Notes under the pieces: model-generated
Told to the model about the DNA's origin: nothing
The model's database searches: none
Seen by the model: only the letters and a program-made list of their open reading frames with translations
In this document: piece by piece, positions 1 through 8,169 of the stretch
How positions within the stretch are numbered: position 1 is the first letter of the stretch
How the letters are laid out: every line of letters begins with the position of its first letter
Translations under genes and position numbers: made by a program
Assembly: GCF_001418685.1 (NCBI RefSeq)
Contig: NZ_LIVM01000011.1
Location: forward strand, 1 to 64,000
Source: Apibacter mensalis
GTDB taxonomy: Bacteria; Bacteroidota; Bacteroidia; Flavobacteriales; Weeksellaceae
DNA: 64,000 nt
Direction of reading: 5' to 3'

Positions 1-49
1 AAAAATATAAAATTAAAATGAAAAAAACATCGAAAACATTATTAAAAAT

Positions 50-73
50 AGCCTTTAATATTTAGGCTTTTTT
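50..73 (+). terminator. Weak intrinsic terminator-like hairpin
   Basis: AGCCT (50-54) pairs with AGGCT (64-68), and a T-run follows to 73. A-rich sequence upstream of the stem can extend the pairing with the T-run. It probably ends a plus-strand gene lying left of the window. Confidence 0.4.
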
Positions 74-85
74 GTGTGTTTTTAT

Positions 86-122
86 GTACAATTCATTTTT
101 AAAAATTGTACAATTCATTTTT
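86..122. repeat. 15-bp direct repeat, 22-bp period
   Basis: GTACAATTCATTTTT occurs at 86-100 and again at 108-122. A 12-bp palindrome, AATTGTACAATT, spans the junction at 104-115. There is no neighbouring gene whose control this obviously serves. Confidence 0.6.
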
Positions 123-383
123 CCGATTATAATTGGTTGAAAAAATAATATACGGTCTAACGTGTTATAATAAATGGTATATAAGGTCGGTGGATATAGA
201 TTTTAATGTATATATATTAAAATTGATACATTTTCAAAATTAAATGATATAAATTCTCAGTAGATTGACTGATTTTAGTATAATTAAATACGATAAATTT
301 ATACACTATATCTTATGTAATGGGTATTTTGCATGAGGTAAGAAATATACTGATATTATTTATAATAACAGAGTAATTTGTAA

Positions 384-547
384 CTAAATTATATTCTTTA
401 TAAAATCAAATACTTTCAAAAAATCTCTAAGTAATTTACTTTCTCTTTTTGTGAATTGGTCGCTTATGAAATAATTTTCATCATAATCATTATCTCCATT
501 AGTTTCTTTTAGACTGACCCTATAAATATATTTAGAATTTATAATCA
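384..547 (-). pseudogene. Possible 3' remnant of a decayed gene
   Basis: A minus-strand frame of about 54 codons ends in TAG at 384-386 and overlaps the last bases of prfA in another frame. It has no ATG, GTG or TTG start that I can see. Its composition is protein-like, with a charged acidic segment followed by a helical, hydrophobic C-terminus ending FDFIKNII. I do not recognise a family. It could be the tail of a decayed gene or chance open frame. Confidence 0.25.
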
Positions 548-1624
548 GTTCTCCTGACCTTTCAATTTTTCTGCATTTTCTGCAATTTTGACTGCTTCAA
601 TCATTTCTTCTATATCACCATTCATAAAATTATCTAGATTATAAATAGATTTATTTATTCTATGATCGGTTACACGACCCTGAGGATAATTATAAGTTCG
701 AATTTTAGCAGAACGGTCCCCAGTTGAAACCATCGTTTTCCTATGTGCGGAAATTTTATCGAGATGTTCCTGTAATTTCATATCATACAATTTATTACGA
801 AGCATCTGTAATGCCATTTCTCTATTGGCATGTTGTGAACGTGCTACCTGACACTGAATCATAATTCCGGTAGGTTTATGGGTAAGTTGGACCTTAGTTT
901 CAACTTTATTTACATTTTGCCCCCCTGCTCCGCTGGATCTTGCTGTCTGAAACTCTAAATCAGCAGGATTAATTTCTACATCCACTTCTTCTGCTTCAGG
1001 TAAAACGGCTACTGTGATTGCAGAGGTGTGTACTCTTCCTTGTGATTCTGTTTCGGGAACTCTTTGTACTCGATGTACTCCTGATTCAAATTTCATAATA
1101 CCATAGACTCCTTCTCCACTTACATTAATAATCATTTCCTTATATCCTTTTACACTTCCTTCTGTTGCATCTGCCACTTCAAAATTCCAGCCTTTTTGTC
1201 TCCAGTACATAGAATACATTCGGAAAACATCTTCTACAAAAATAGCAGATTCATCACCTCCTGTTCCTGCTCTTAATTCTACGGTAATATTTTTATCATC
1301 TTCCGGGTCTTTAGGAATCAACATATATTTGATGCTTTCTTCCATTTCCGGGATTTTTCCTAATGCTTCGTTTTTTTCTTCTCTCGCTAATTCTACCATC
1401 TCTGCATCCGCTCCTTCTTTCATAATCTCATCGGCATCTGTAATGGTATTTAAGAGTGTCTTGTAATGGTGATATACTTCTACAAGTTTTCCTAAATCTT
1501 TATATTCTTTATTTAATTGTGCATATCTTTTTTGATCGGAAATGATATCCGGTTGTATAATTAAATCGGAAACTTCATCAAATCTCTGCTTTATAGCTTC
1601 TAATTTGGATAATAAATCTGACAT
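545..1624 (-). CDS. prfA: Peptide chain release factor 1
   Basis: This is the class I release factor that reads UAA and UAG in the ribosomal A site and triggers hydrolysis of peptidyl-tRNA. At 359 residues it has the family's normal length. The GGQ motif that reaches the peptidyl transferase centre is at residues 234-236, within a run beginning [10 protein letters not shown]. The stop-codon-reading tripeptide is of RF1 type (PxT, here PET at 190-192, followed by ESQGR), which separates it from RF2. The N-terminal 100 residues are the expected helical, charged domain. A -7 motif lies about 19 bases upstream of the ATG at 1624, which supports this start. It appears to be transcribed alone; the next minus-strand gene upstream ends 108 bases away. 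Identification is secure. Confidence 0.97.
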   Translation of the reverse strand: MSDLLSKLEAIKQRFDEVSDLIIQPDIISDQKRYAQLNKEYKDLGKLVEVYHHYKTLLNTITDADEIMKEGADAEMVELAREEKNEALGKIPEMEESIKYMLIPKDPEDDKNITVELRAGTGGDESAIFVEDVFRMYSMYWRQKGWNFEVADATEGSVKGYKEMIINVSGEGVYGIMKFESGVHRVQRVPETESQGRVHTSAITVAVLPEAEEVDVEINPADLEFQTARSSGAGGQNVNKVETKVQLTHKPTGIMIQCQVARSQHANREMALQMLRNKLYDMKLQEHLDKISAHRKTMVSTGDRSAKIRTYNYPQGRVTDHRINKSIYNLDNFMNGDIEEMIEAVKIAENAEKLKGQEN

Positions 1625-1643
1625 ATACTATTTTTAATGTCTA

Positions 1644-1651
1644 CAAATGTA
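1644..1651 (-). promoter_or_regulatory. TAnnTTTG -7 element for prfA
   Basis: TACATTTG on the minus strand, 19 bases upstream of the prfA ATG. It matches the Bacteroidota housekeeping -7 consensus exactly. No clear TTTG -33 element is seen. Confidence 0.55.
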
Positions 1652-1732
1652 CAATTTTTAGGATGAATTTTTGGATTCATGATCCATTTTGAAATTAATA
1701 ACAACTATTTATATGATAGAATTTTGATTTAA

Positions 1733-3583
1733 TTATTTTTTATAAATATTGTAAAAACGGGTATTTTCTTTAATGGCTTCATTTACAATAGTAAAATCCA
1801 TTACACTTTCATCTATATGATTTAACTTTTTATCTACTATATCGTACATACCCGATGGGTATATGTTAATAATCATATTATTTTCAATAATTGCATATTT
1901 TTGATTGTATCCACATATAAACCATTTTCTATTGGTACAATCATATAAATTTTGACCAACACTGTATTCGCTAAATTTATTCTTCACTCCCAAAACCGAA
2001 TTCATGAGAGTAGGAATTATATCATAATGTAAAGTTAAATGGGTATACGTTTTAGGGGTTCTGGATTTATCAAATACAATGAGGGGGGTACCTATCTGAT
2101 ATTCTGAAAAATTTCCCCCATGTTGCCAATAGCCTTTTTTATTATCGTTAAATTCTTGACCATGATCGCCAGTAATTATAACGATAGAAGAATCTAAAAG
2201 CTTTTTATCTTCTAATTTATTGATTATGTTTCCGATAAGACTATCTGTATAGTTTAATGAATTTTTATATCTGTTTAAAAAAGGTACTGGATTGTAATCA
2301 TCACTTAAAGCAAGATAATTTATTTCATCTAAATTTGGTTTAAATTTTATAGGAAAATCAGAGGGATAATCAAATCCATGGGCAGAATCAAAAAATAGAA
2401 AGCAAAAAAAAGGATGATTCTCTGTAGGATCATAGTTATTAATAAATTTCATCCATTCGTTGCAGATATCTCTATCTCTTTCTGAAGGAGACTTTCCATT
2501 AGATTCCAATCGTAAATTCTGAATTCCTGAAAAAACATTTTTATTAAAGGGAGGATTTTCTAGTGTGGAGCTGGATAAAATGGATAATTTGTACTCTTGT
2601 TTTTGAATCTCATTGATAAAAACGGGAGATATTTGTAATCCTGTAAAATTATCGTAATAGGTGGCAGGTATTGCATAAAATAATGAAAAAATACCTCCTG
2701 TGGTCATATTAGAACCGCTTTTATGATTTTGAAAAACCTGAGATCTTTTGGATAACTGATAGATATGAGGGGTAATATCCTCTGTCATGCAATTGAATCT
2801 CCAGGAATCTATAATTATAAAAATAATGTTCTTTTTTTGACTATTTTCAGATATGATTGGTTTTAAAGGATAGTTTATCAATGATTTAGAATAGGTGTGG
2901 CTGAGTAATGTATTATTTTCTATTTCACTTTTATCAATTAAATTAAATTTACGTAAAAGTGATTCAGAGGTTAACGGATAAAAGACAGGATATATATTTT
3001 TCATTTGTGCAATAGGTCTATACCTATTAGCATCTGCCCAAGCGTATAAAAAGTGTGTACATACAAGTAAAAACACTATAATTTTTAAAACTGGCTTAAT
3101 TTTCAAATCAGGTAATTTTTGGGATAATTGAAACGAAATATAAAGTATTATTGTTTCAAGGATTATCAGTCCAAGTATATAAAATATTGAAATTAGAATA
3201 TTAATTGTTGAAAAATGAAAAATATCCGTTGCTCTTTTTCCAAATATCAACTTAAAAACTATAGGTGATAAATGATATCTAAATTGGCTAAACACAAGGA
3301 CATCTATTTGAAGATATAGTATAATAAAAATGGATAGTAAGCCCAATACAATTTTAGATATAGTTGTTGATTTAATCAAGTATAAGAATAAAAGACTTAT
3401 TAAAAGCGGAATACAATTAAGTAAATAAAAATGTGAAACTAATGAAGAAAATATAAAAAAATAAGAAATAAAACCGGATAAATTCTCAGTATATTTCAGA
3501 TATTTAAATCCTAAGAAAATTAATAATATGAAATTAAATAGATTTGCTAAATATAATTGTTTACCTAAAAAATTAATTTTCAT
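1733..3583 (-). CDS. Membrane sulfatase-family hydrolase (phosphoglycerol transferase-like)
   Basis: This is an inner-membrane protein of the alkaline phosphatase/sulfatase superfamily, resembling YejM/PbgA and LtaS-type proteins. About five hydrophobic segments fill residues 10-185. The extracytoplasmic catalytic domain starts near 252 with the metal-binding IIIDSWRFN segment (Asp259), followed by the candidate Thr nucleophile in MTTGG (293-297) and a late metal-binding TGDHG motif (471-475). Its 616 residues suit this architecture. The substrate is unknown; a role in transferring or cleaving polar groups on lipids or envelope glycans is inferred from the family. Its start overlaps the end of the CvpA-like gene by 4 bases (ATGA), so it is translationally coupled as the last gene of a pheA operon. 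It is not a classical secreted sulfatase, because no C/S-x-P-x-R motif is present. Confidence 0.75.
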   Translation of the reverse strand: MKINFLGKQLYLANLFNFILLIFLGFKYLKYTENLSGFISYFFIFSSLVSHFYLLNCIPLLISLLFLYLIKSTTISKIVLGLLSIFIILYLQIDVLVFSQFRYHLSPIVFKLIFGKRATDIFHFSTINILISIFYILGLIILETIILYISFQLSQKLPDLKIKPVLKIIVFLLVCTHFLYAWADANRYRPIAQMKNIYPVFYPLTSESLLRKFNLIDKSEIENNTLLSHTYSKSLINYPLKPIISENSQKKNIIFIIIDSWRFNCMTEDITPHIYQLSKRSQVFQNHKSGSNMTTGGIFSLFYAIPATYYDNFTGLQISPVFINEIQKQEYKLSILSSSTLENPPFNKNVFSGIQNLRLESNGKSPSERDRDICNEWMKFINNYDPTENHPFFCFLFFDSAHGFDYPSDFPIKFKPNLDEINYLALSDDYNPVPFLNRYKNSLNYTDSLIGNIINKLEDKKLLDSSIVIITGDHGQEFNDNKKGYWQHGGNFSEYQIGTPLIVFDKSRTPKTYTHLTLHYDIIPTLMNSVLGVKNKFSEYSVGQNLYDCTNRKWFICGYNQKYAIIENNMIINIYPSGMYDIVDKKLNHIDESVMDFTIVNEAIKENTRFYNIYKK

Positions 3584-4038
3584 TGTACATACTTAAATAT
3601 TACAGCTTTGAATAAAGATACAAAATTTAATAAATTTATTGAACAATTTTCTTCTGTTATAATATTTAAAAAATAAAATAAACAATATAATATCATAATA
3701 ATTAAGAAATATTTTAACGCTCCCAATACCATACCCGCAAATTGGTTGGTAAAACCCAATCCTAATTTTTTTAAAATTCTTTCTATAAATCGAGATAGAA
3801 ATAGGATGCTAATAAATAGTATTAAGAAAATACAGAAAAAGCTAACCCATACAGATGTTTCTTTAGATATAATTCTATTTCTAAGCAATAATTCATGCAA
3901 TTGAGGTAAAAAGAGAGAAGAAAAAAAGTATCCGACCGTTAGTCCTGCTATGGAAGAAATTTGTTTAAGAAAGCCTTTAATATATCCTACAATAGCACCC
4001 ATTATAGTACCTCCTAATAAAATATACTCATATATCAT
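3580..4038 (-). CDS. CvpA family inner-membrane protein
   Basis: A 152-residue protein with four predicted hydrophobic helices. The N-terminal part (GGTIMGAIVGYIKGFLKQISSIAG) and the later FAGMVLGALKY segment match the CvpA/colicin V production family, which is conserved in Bacteroidota and whose molecular role is unclear. It overlaps pheA by 4 bases at its start and the sulfatase-family gene by 4 bases at its end, so all three are probably translated from one message. Family assignment rests on topology and on the glycine-rich first helix, and is good but not certain. Confidence 0.75.
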   Translation of the reverse strand: MIYEYILLGGTIMGAIVGYIKGFLKQISSIAGLTVGYFFSSLFLPQLHELLLRNRIISKETSVWVSFFCIFLILFISILFLSRFIERILKKLGLGFTNQFAGMVLGALKYFLIIMILYCLFYFLNIITEENCSINLLNFVSLFKAVIFKYVQ

Positions 4039-4868
4039 TTTTTAATTTTATCTTCTTTATATTCACCTAAAATATGTAAAAAACCGGTGGTGTTTTTGAT
4101 CTCATTCAAAGCCATGCGGTAATTAGTATCATCTCCACCCGGTGTATTAATATCAGCATGAAAAGAATATTGGAAAATAGAACCTGTTAAGGGCACGGAT
4201 TGTATTTTAGTGATATTCATTTTGTATTTGGCAAGAATATTTAAAACTTTTGCCAAGCTTCCCATAGTATGATCAGTTGTAAAGTATAAAGAAGCTTTAG
4301 TAAAATTTTCTATTTTTTCCGGTGTTGCAGATAATAAATAAAAACGGGTGTAATTATCTGAAACATCGTGGATATTTTCTGCTAAAATGTGTAATTGATA
4401 CATTTGAGCTGCCAGTTTGGAACCTATAGTAGCAACACCTTTCATTTTTTTAATATGGATATGGTAAGCACAGGTAGCTGTATCATCTTTTGACAATAAT
4501 TTCCAAGAAGGATACTTTTCAAGAAAATTTTCACATTGTAATAGTGCCATAGGATGAGTTCGAACCTCATTAATTGAATCTAAAGTCTCTCCAGGTAAAG
4601 CTAATAAATGATGTTTAATTGGTAAAACAACTTCGCCAATTATGTGCAACCCGTATTTAGTTATCAAGCTGTAGTTGGGTAAAATAGCTCCGGCAATTGA
4701 GTTTTCAATAGCCATCATCCCATAATTTGCTTTCCCATTAATTACATCCATTACTACTGTTTTAAATGTCGGGCTATCAATTATTTCCATTTTTTGATCA
4801 TGAAAAAATCGGTTTACGGCTTCATGATGAAAAGACCCTCTAATCCCTTGTATTGATACTGACTTCAT
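4035..4868 (-). CDS. pheA: Prephenate dehydratase
   Basis: Converts prephenate to phenylpyruvate in phenylalanine synthesis, in the cytosol. The N-terminal part is the periplasmic-binding-like catalytic domain, with the GxxGSFHHEA start and the TRF motif (DNYTRFYLL, near residue 173). The C-terminal 85 residues form an ACT domain for feedback control by phenylalanine. The usual ESRP motif of that domain is replaced by QSVP, a variant I associate with Bacteroidota enzymes. There is no fused chorismate mutase domain (277 residues, monofunctional). It heads an operon with the CvpA-like and sulfatase-family genes through 4-base overlaps, although no metabolic link between the three is evident. 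Confidence 0.93.
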   Translation of the reverse strand: MKSVSIQGIRGSFHHEAVNRFFHDQKMEIIDSPTFKTVVMDVINGKANYGMMAIENSIAGAILPNYSLITKYGLHIIGEVVLPIKHHLLALPGETLDSINEVRTHPMALLQCENFLEKYPSWKLLSKDDTATCAYHIHIKKMKGVATIGSKLAAQMYQLHILAENIHDVSDNYTRFYLLSATPEKIENFTKASLYFTTDHTMGSLAKVLNILAKYKMNITKIQSVPLTGSIFQYSFHADINTPGGDDTNYRMALNEIKNTTGFLHILGEYKEDKIKK

Positions 4869-4959
4869 AAATTAATGGTAATAAACACTCAATATTTTTT
4901 ACTTTATTAATTATATTTACATAAATTTTAAATATAACAGCTTTATTTTAATTGAGAAA

Positions 4960-5658
4960 ATGTCTGTAAAAATACAAAATTTATATAAACAATATAAGAG
5001 ACAAATTGCTTTAAATAATATCTCTTTAGAAATAGAAAAAGGAGAAATTGTCGGATTGTTGGGACCTAATGGAGCAGGTAAAACGACCATGATGCGGTCA
5101 ATTACAGGTTCGTTATCTTTTGAAAAGGGAAAAATATGGATCAATGGTATGGATAATCAGAAATTTCCTTTTAAAACCAAATCTTTAATAGGTTATCTCC
5201 CTGAAAATAACCCTTTATATATGGATATGTATGTTAAGGAGTATTTAAACTATGTATCAGATATCCATCATACTCCAAAAGGTAAAATTTCTAACATTAT
5301 TGAAAAAGTAGGTCTTCAAAAGGAACAAAGTAAGAAAATTAGTCAATTATCTAAAGGGTATAAACAACGTGTGGGACTAGCTCAGGCAATCCTTTTTGAT
5401 CCGGAAATTTTAATTTTAGATGAGCCTACTAATGGATTGGATCCGAATCAAATTATTGAAATCAGACAATTAATTCAAGATTTAGGCAAAATGAAAACAG
5501 TAATTTTATCAACTCACATTATGCAAGAGGTAGAGGCTTTATGTTCTCGAGTTATACTTTTAGATAAAGGAAATATAATTCAAGATAGAAGTATAGAAGA
5601 TTTCAAAGGTAAATATTCAAGTTTGGAAGAAGCCTTTTTTGAATATACACATCATTAA
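4960..5658 (+). CDS. ABC transporter ATP-binding protein (GldA/ABC-2 type)
   Basis: A 232-residue ABC ATPase of the ABC-2 export class. Walker A is GPNGAGKTT (35-43), the signature is in LSKGYKQRVGLAQ near 129-141, Walker B is ILILDEPTNGLD near 149-160, and the H-loop is in LSTHIMQEVEA. It resembles GldA, the ATPase of the gliding-motility GldAFG transporter, but is shorter than typical GldA (about 300 residues). No membrane permease gene lies beside it: the upstream neighbour is divergent pheA and the downstream neighbour is on the other strand. The partner permease must be encoded elsewhere, so the substrate cannot be named. The start is set by MSVKIQNLYKQY, a normal N-terminus for the family. 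Confidence 0.85.
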   Translation: MSVKIQNLYKQYKRQIALNNISLEIEKGEIVGLLGPNGAGKTTMMRSITGSLSFEKGKIWINGMDNQKFPFKTKSLIGYLPENNPLYMDMYVKEYLNYVSDIHHTPKGKISNIIEKVGLQKEQSKKISQLSKGYKQRVGLAQAILFDPEILILDEPTNGLDPNQIIEIRQLIQDLGKMKTVILSTHIMQEVEALCSRVILLDKGNIIQDRSIEDFKGKYSSLEEAFFEYTHH

Positions 5659-5693
5659 TGGTAAAGTATAAAAAATTAAATCTTTTACATTGA

Positions 5694-6305
5694 TTAAAAC
5701 AAAATGTAGTTATCCTTGGAAATTTCTTCATCATATAAATTGGTAGTTTCATCATTGGCTAAATACAAATCGTAGATTACATGAGATGTTACTATCTCTT
5801 GTTCAAGAAATTCTTCTTTAGTAAGTTCAGTTGGTTTTTGTATTCTTTGATTTGAAATTTTGGTTATTTCGCAACTTATTTTATTTGTACTTGATGACCA
5901 ATCAAGCGAAGACATTGACGAATCCAAAGGATTAGGTGTGTATAAATCATCGGAAAGAGTTTTTTGATTTTCTATATCTGTTAACACTAATGAATGGTTA
6001 GTGTGTAGATTATTAATACTACACACCCCTAATAGAATTGCAAAAAATAAACAGGCTGCTGCCGATAGCCAATATATTTTTTTAGGAGATAAAGTGTAAA
6101 TTTTTGGTTTTTTAGGATTTACCTTTTTTACAGTTTCAGTTAAAATATTTTTTTCTAGGCTTTCAAAATAATTGTTTGGGGTTTTCCATGAATATTTTAT
6201 ATTATTTTTAATTACTATCTTGGAAACTATACATTTTTCCAAATGTGAAAAATACGGATCCGGAGTTTTAAAAGGATTTAATTGGTTTTTACTGTCGTTA
6301 TACAT
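5694..6305 (-). CDS. Putative anti-sigma factor, single-pass membrane protein
   Basis: A 203-residue protein encoded 17 bases downstream of an ECF sigma factor gene on the same strand, the usual position for its anti-sigma partner. A cytoplasmic N-terminal part of about 75 residues precedes one transmembrane helix (77-97, IYWLSAAACLFFAILLGV), then an acidic extracytoplasmic part follows. The N-terminus carries a short motif twice: FKTPDPYFSHLEK (12-24) and WKTPNNYFESLEK (40-52). Proteins beginning with such FxxPxxYF motifs commonly follow sigma factor genes in Bacteroidota. Function is inferred from position, topology and that motif; there is no recognisable zinc-binding HxxxCxxC anti-sigma motif. 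Confidence 0.6.
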   Translation of the reverse strand: MYNDSKNQLNPFKTPDPYFSHLEKCIVSKIVIKNNIKYSWKTPNNYFESLEKNILTETVKKVNPKKPKIYTLSPKKIYWLSAAACLFFAILLGVCSINNLHTNHSLVLTDIENQKTLSDDLYTPNPLDSSMSSLDWSSSTNKISCEITKISNQRIQKPTELTKEEFLEQEIVTSHVIYDLYLANDETTNLYDEEISKDNYILF

Positions 6306-6322
6306 ACATATTTTTTAATAAG

Positions 6323-6865
6323 CTATTTTTCAATGTTGGCTAAAAGAAATTGTTCTACTTTTTTAGTAGCATGATAATAGGATGATTTTAAAGCACCTAC
6401 AGAAGTTTCTAAAATTTCCGACATATCTTCATATTTTATATTATCAAAATATTTCATATTAAATACAATTCGTTGTTTTTCAGGTAATTTGGCTATGGCC
6501 TGTTGCAATTTATATTGAATTTCATCTCCATCAAAAAAATTATCATCTTTTAGTTGGGATGACAGTAGAATTACTAATTCTTCATTTCTTATATTTTTTT
6601 TCTGAGCAGCACTGTTGATAAAGTTTAATGATTCATGAGTAGCTATTTTATAAATCCAGGTTTTTAAGCTCGAATTTCTTTTAAAGCCTTGTAGATTCTG
6701 AAATACTTTTATAAATACATTTTGAGTAATATCATCAGCATCTGCATGACTGTAGACTATTTTACGTACATGCCAATAGATTGTCTGGCTATACATTTTT
6801 ATTAATTGTCTGAATCCGCTATTAATATCTTTTTCTAAAAGAAGTAAAAGTTGTGTTTCGTCCAT
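6323..6865 (-). CDS. RNA polymerase sigma factor, ECF (sigma-70) family
   Basis: A 180-residue ECF sigma factor. Region 2 spans roughly residues 20-90, including the DADDITQNVFIKVFQN segment and the LKTWIYKIATHESLNF stretch. Region 4 lies at about 125-175, with LPEKQRIVFNMKYFDNIKYEDMSEIL leading into the helix-turn-helix. There are no region 1 or 3 domains. It directs RNA polymerase to a regulon that cannot be read from this window. The downstream membrane gene is its probable anti-sigma factor. The region before the start at 6865 has no clear TAnnTTTG motif, which would be compatible with a different or autoregulated promoter. Confidence 0.9.
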   Translation of the reverse strand: MDETQLLLLLEKDINSGFRQLIKMYSQTIYWHVRKIVYSHADADDITQNVFIKVFQNLQGFKRNSSLKTWIYKIATHESLNFINSAAQKKNIRNEELVILLSSQLKDDNFFDGDEIQYKLQQAIAKLPEKQRIVFNMKYFDNIKYEDMSEILETSVGALKSSYYHATKKVEQFLLANIEK

Positions 6866-7104
6866 TTTTGTTTCTTATTGCTAAGACAATAGGTAATTAG
6901 AAAAGTTTAATTTCAATGCATTATAGTAAAAATAGTATTTATCTTATTATTATATGTTAAAATTTTTTATTTACAATAATTATGATTATTGATCTCAATT
7001 AGATTTTTAAAATAGGAAGCGGTCTATTATTTGATATAATTTACTGATAAATAATATGATATTAGTTTGTATTGATCTTAATAATAATATTAAATAGTAA
7101 AAAA

Positions 7105-8010
7105 ATGGAAGAAAAAGAAATTATACTGATAACCGGATCACATGGTGCCGTAGCTAATCAATTATCATCGCTTTTAGAAAATTATTCACTACGTTATTTA
7201 ACTCGTAAAAAAACTAAGCCGAATGAATATGAATGGAATATTGAAAAGCAAATTATGGATCCATCTGCTTTAGAAGGTGTCAAACATATTGTACATCTTG
7301 CCGGAGCAGGTATTGCTGATGGAAGATGGTCAGATGAAAGGAAAAAGGTTATAATGTCCAGCCGTGTTGATTCTGCTCGACTTATCTTAAAAAATCTTAA
7401 GGATAGAGATCAAAAGATTTCAACTTTTATCAGTGGATCTGCTACGGGGTATTACGGTACTATCACTTCGGATAAAATATATAAGGAGTCCGATTCTAAG
7501 GGTAATGATTTTTTAAGTGAGGTATGTTATCAATGGGAATTGGCTGCTGATGACTTTTTGAATCAAAACATTGCTGATAGAGTTGTTAAAATAAGGACAG
7601 GAATATCTTTGTCTAAAAATGAAAAAGGAGTTTTAAATAAAATTAAAAAAATGGTTAATTATTATGTTGGTGCTCGTTTAGGTTCAGGAAAACAATATAT
7701 TCCGTGGATTCATATTTATGATTTATGTTCTTTATATAAATATGCAATAGTTAATGAAGGTTTACAAGGTACCTACAATGGGGTTGCTCCCTGCTATATA
7801 ACGAATAAAGATTTAACTGTTGCTATTGCCCGAAAGTTAAACAAGCCTTTATTTTTACCCAACATTCCCGGTTTTTTATTGCGAATGTTATTTGGTGAAG
7901 TTTCTTCCTTATTATTGGAGGGCAGTAGGATATCATCGGAAAAAATTTGTGCTACCGGATTTACTTTCCGTTATTCGGATTTAAGTAATGCTTTAGATTC
8001 TTTGTTATAA
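7105..8010 (+). CDS. TIGR01777-type NAD(P)-dependent epimerase/oxidoreductase
   Basis: A short-chain dehydrogenase/epimerase-like protein of the TIGR01777 (YfcH) group. The N-terminal Rossmann motif is ITGSHGAVANQL, VKHIVHLAGAGIADGRW is the family's characteristic HLAGxxIxxxRW block, and the C-terminal part contains the DUF1731-like end (LEGSRISSEKICATGFTFRY). I chose the ATG at 7105 (301 residues) over an upstream in-frame TTG at 7072, because the TTG adds an unconserved MILIIILNSKK leader before the normal start. Substrate and physiological role of the family are not established. It is monocistronic and converges on alaS. Confidence 0.85.
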   Translation: MEEKEIILITGSHGAVANQLSSLLENYSLRYLTRKKTKPNEYEWNIEKQIMDPSALEGVKHIVHLAGAGIADGRWSDERKKVIMSSRVDSARLILKNLKDRDQKISTFISGSATGYYGTITSDKIYKESDSKGNDFLSEVCYQWELAADDFLNQNIADRVVKIRTGISLSKNEKGVLNKIKKMVNYYVGARLGSGKQYIPWIHIYDLCSLYKYAIVNEGLQGTYNGVAPCYITNKDLTVAIARKLNKPLFLPNIPGFLLRMLFGEVSSLLLEGSRISSEKICATGFTFRYSDLSNALDSLL

Positions 8011-8119
8011 TTTTTAATTTTAGGGTTGGTGTTAGTATGATAAATATATATAAGTAATTTTTTTAAACTTTTATAAATAGCTATAGGTGAAAAAATAACG
8101 TTCATTGATAAAATAATTA

Positions 8120-8146
8120 GTGCTCAATTATATTATAAATGAGCAC
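8120..8146 (-). terminator. Hairpin between converging genes, likely alaS terminator
   Basis: GTGCTCA (8120-8126) pairs with TGAGCAC (8140-8146) around a 13-base AT loop. On the minus strand it is followed by TAATTATTTT, a modest T-rich tail. It lies between the converging epimerase gene and alaS. Confidence 0.45.
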
Positions 8147-8169
8147 AAACAATTATTTTAATTATTTTT

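Larger units (their letters stand above)
1..544. other. Intergenic region downstream of prfA, no supported intact gene
   Basis: This AT-rich stretch has no convincing intact CDS. It holds a weak hairpin with a T-run (50-73), a 15-base direct repeat (86-100 and 108-122), an AT-only inverted repeat (arms 200-207 and 216-223), and an open frame without a start codon that overlaps the 3' end of prfA (listed separately). It may be the remains of a decayed gene. I see no tRNA or rRNA in it. Confidence 0.5.

Noticed and set aside
7072-7104. TTG start for the TIGR01777-type gene at 7072
   Set aside because: The extra residues MILIIILNSKK are not part of the conserved N-terminus, and an ATG stands at the expected place (7105).
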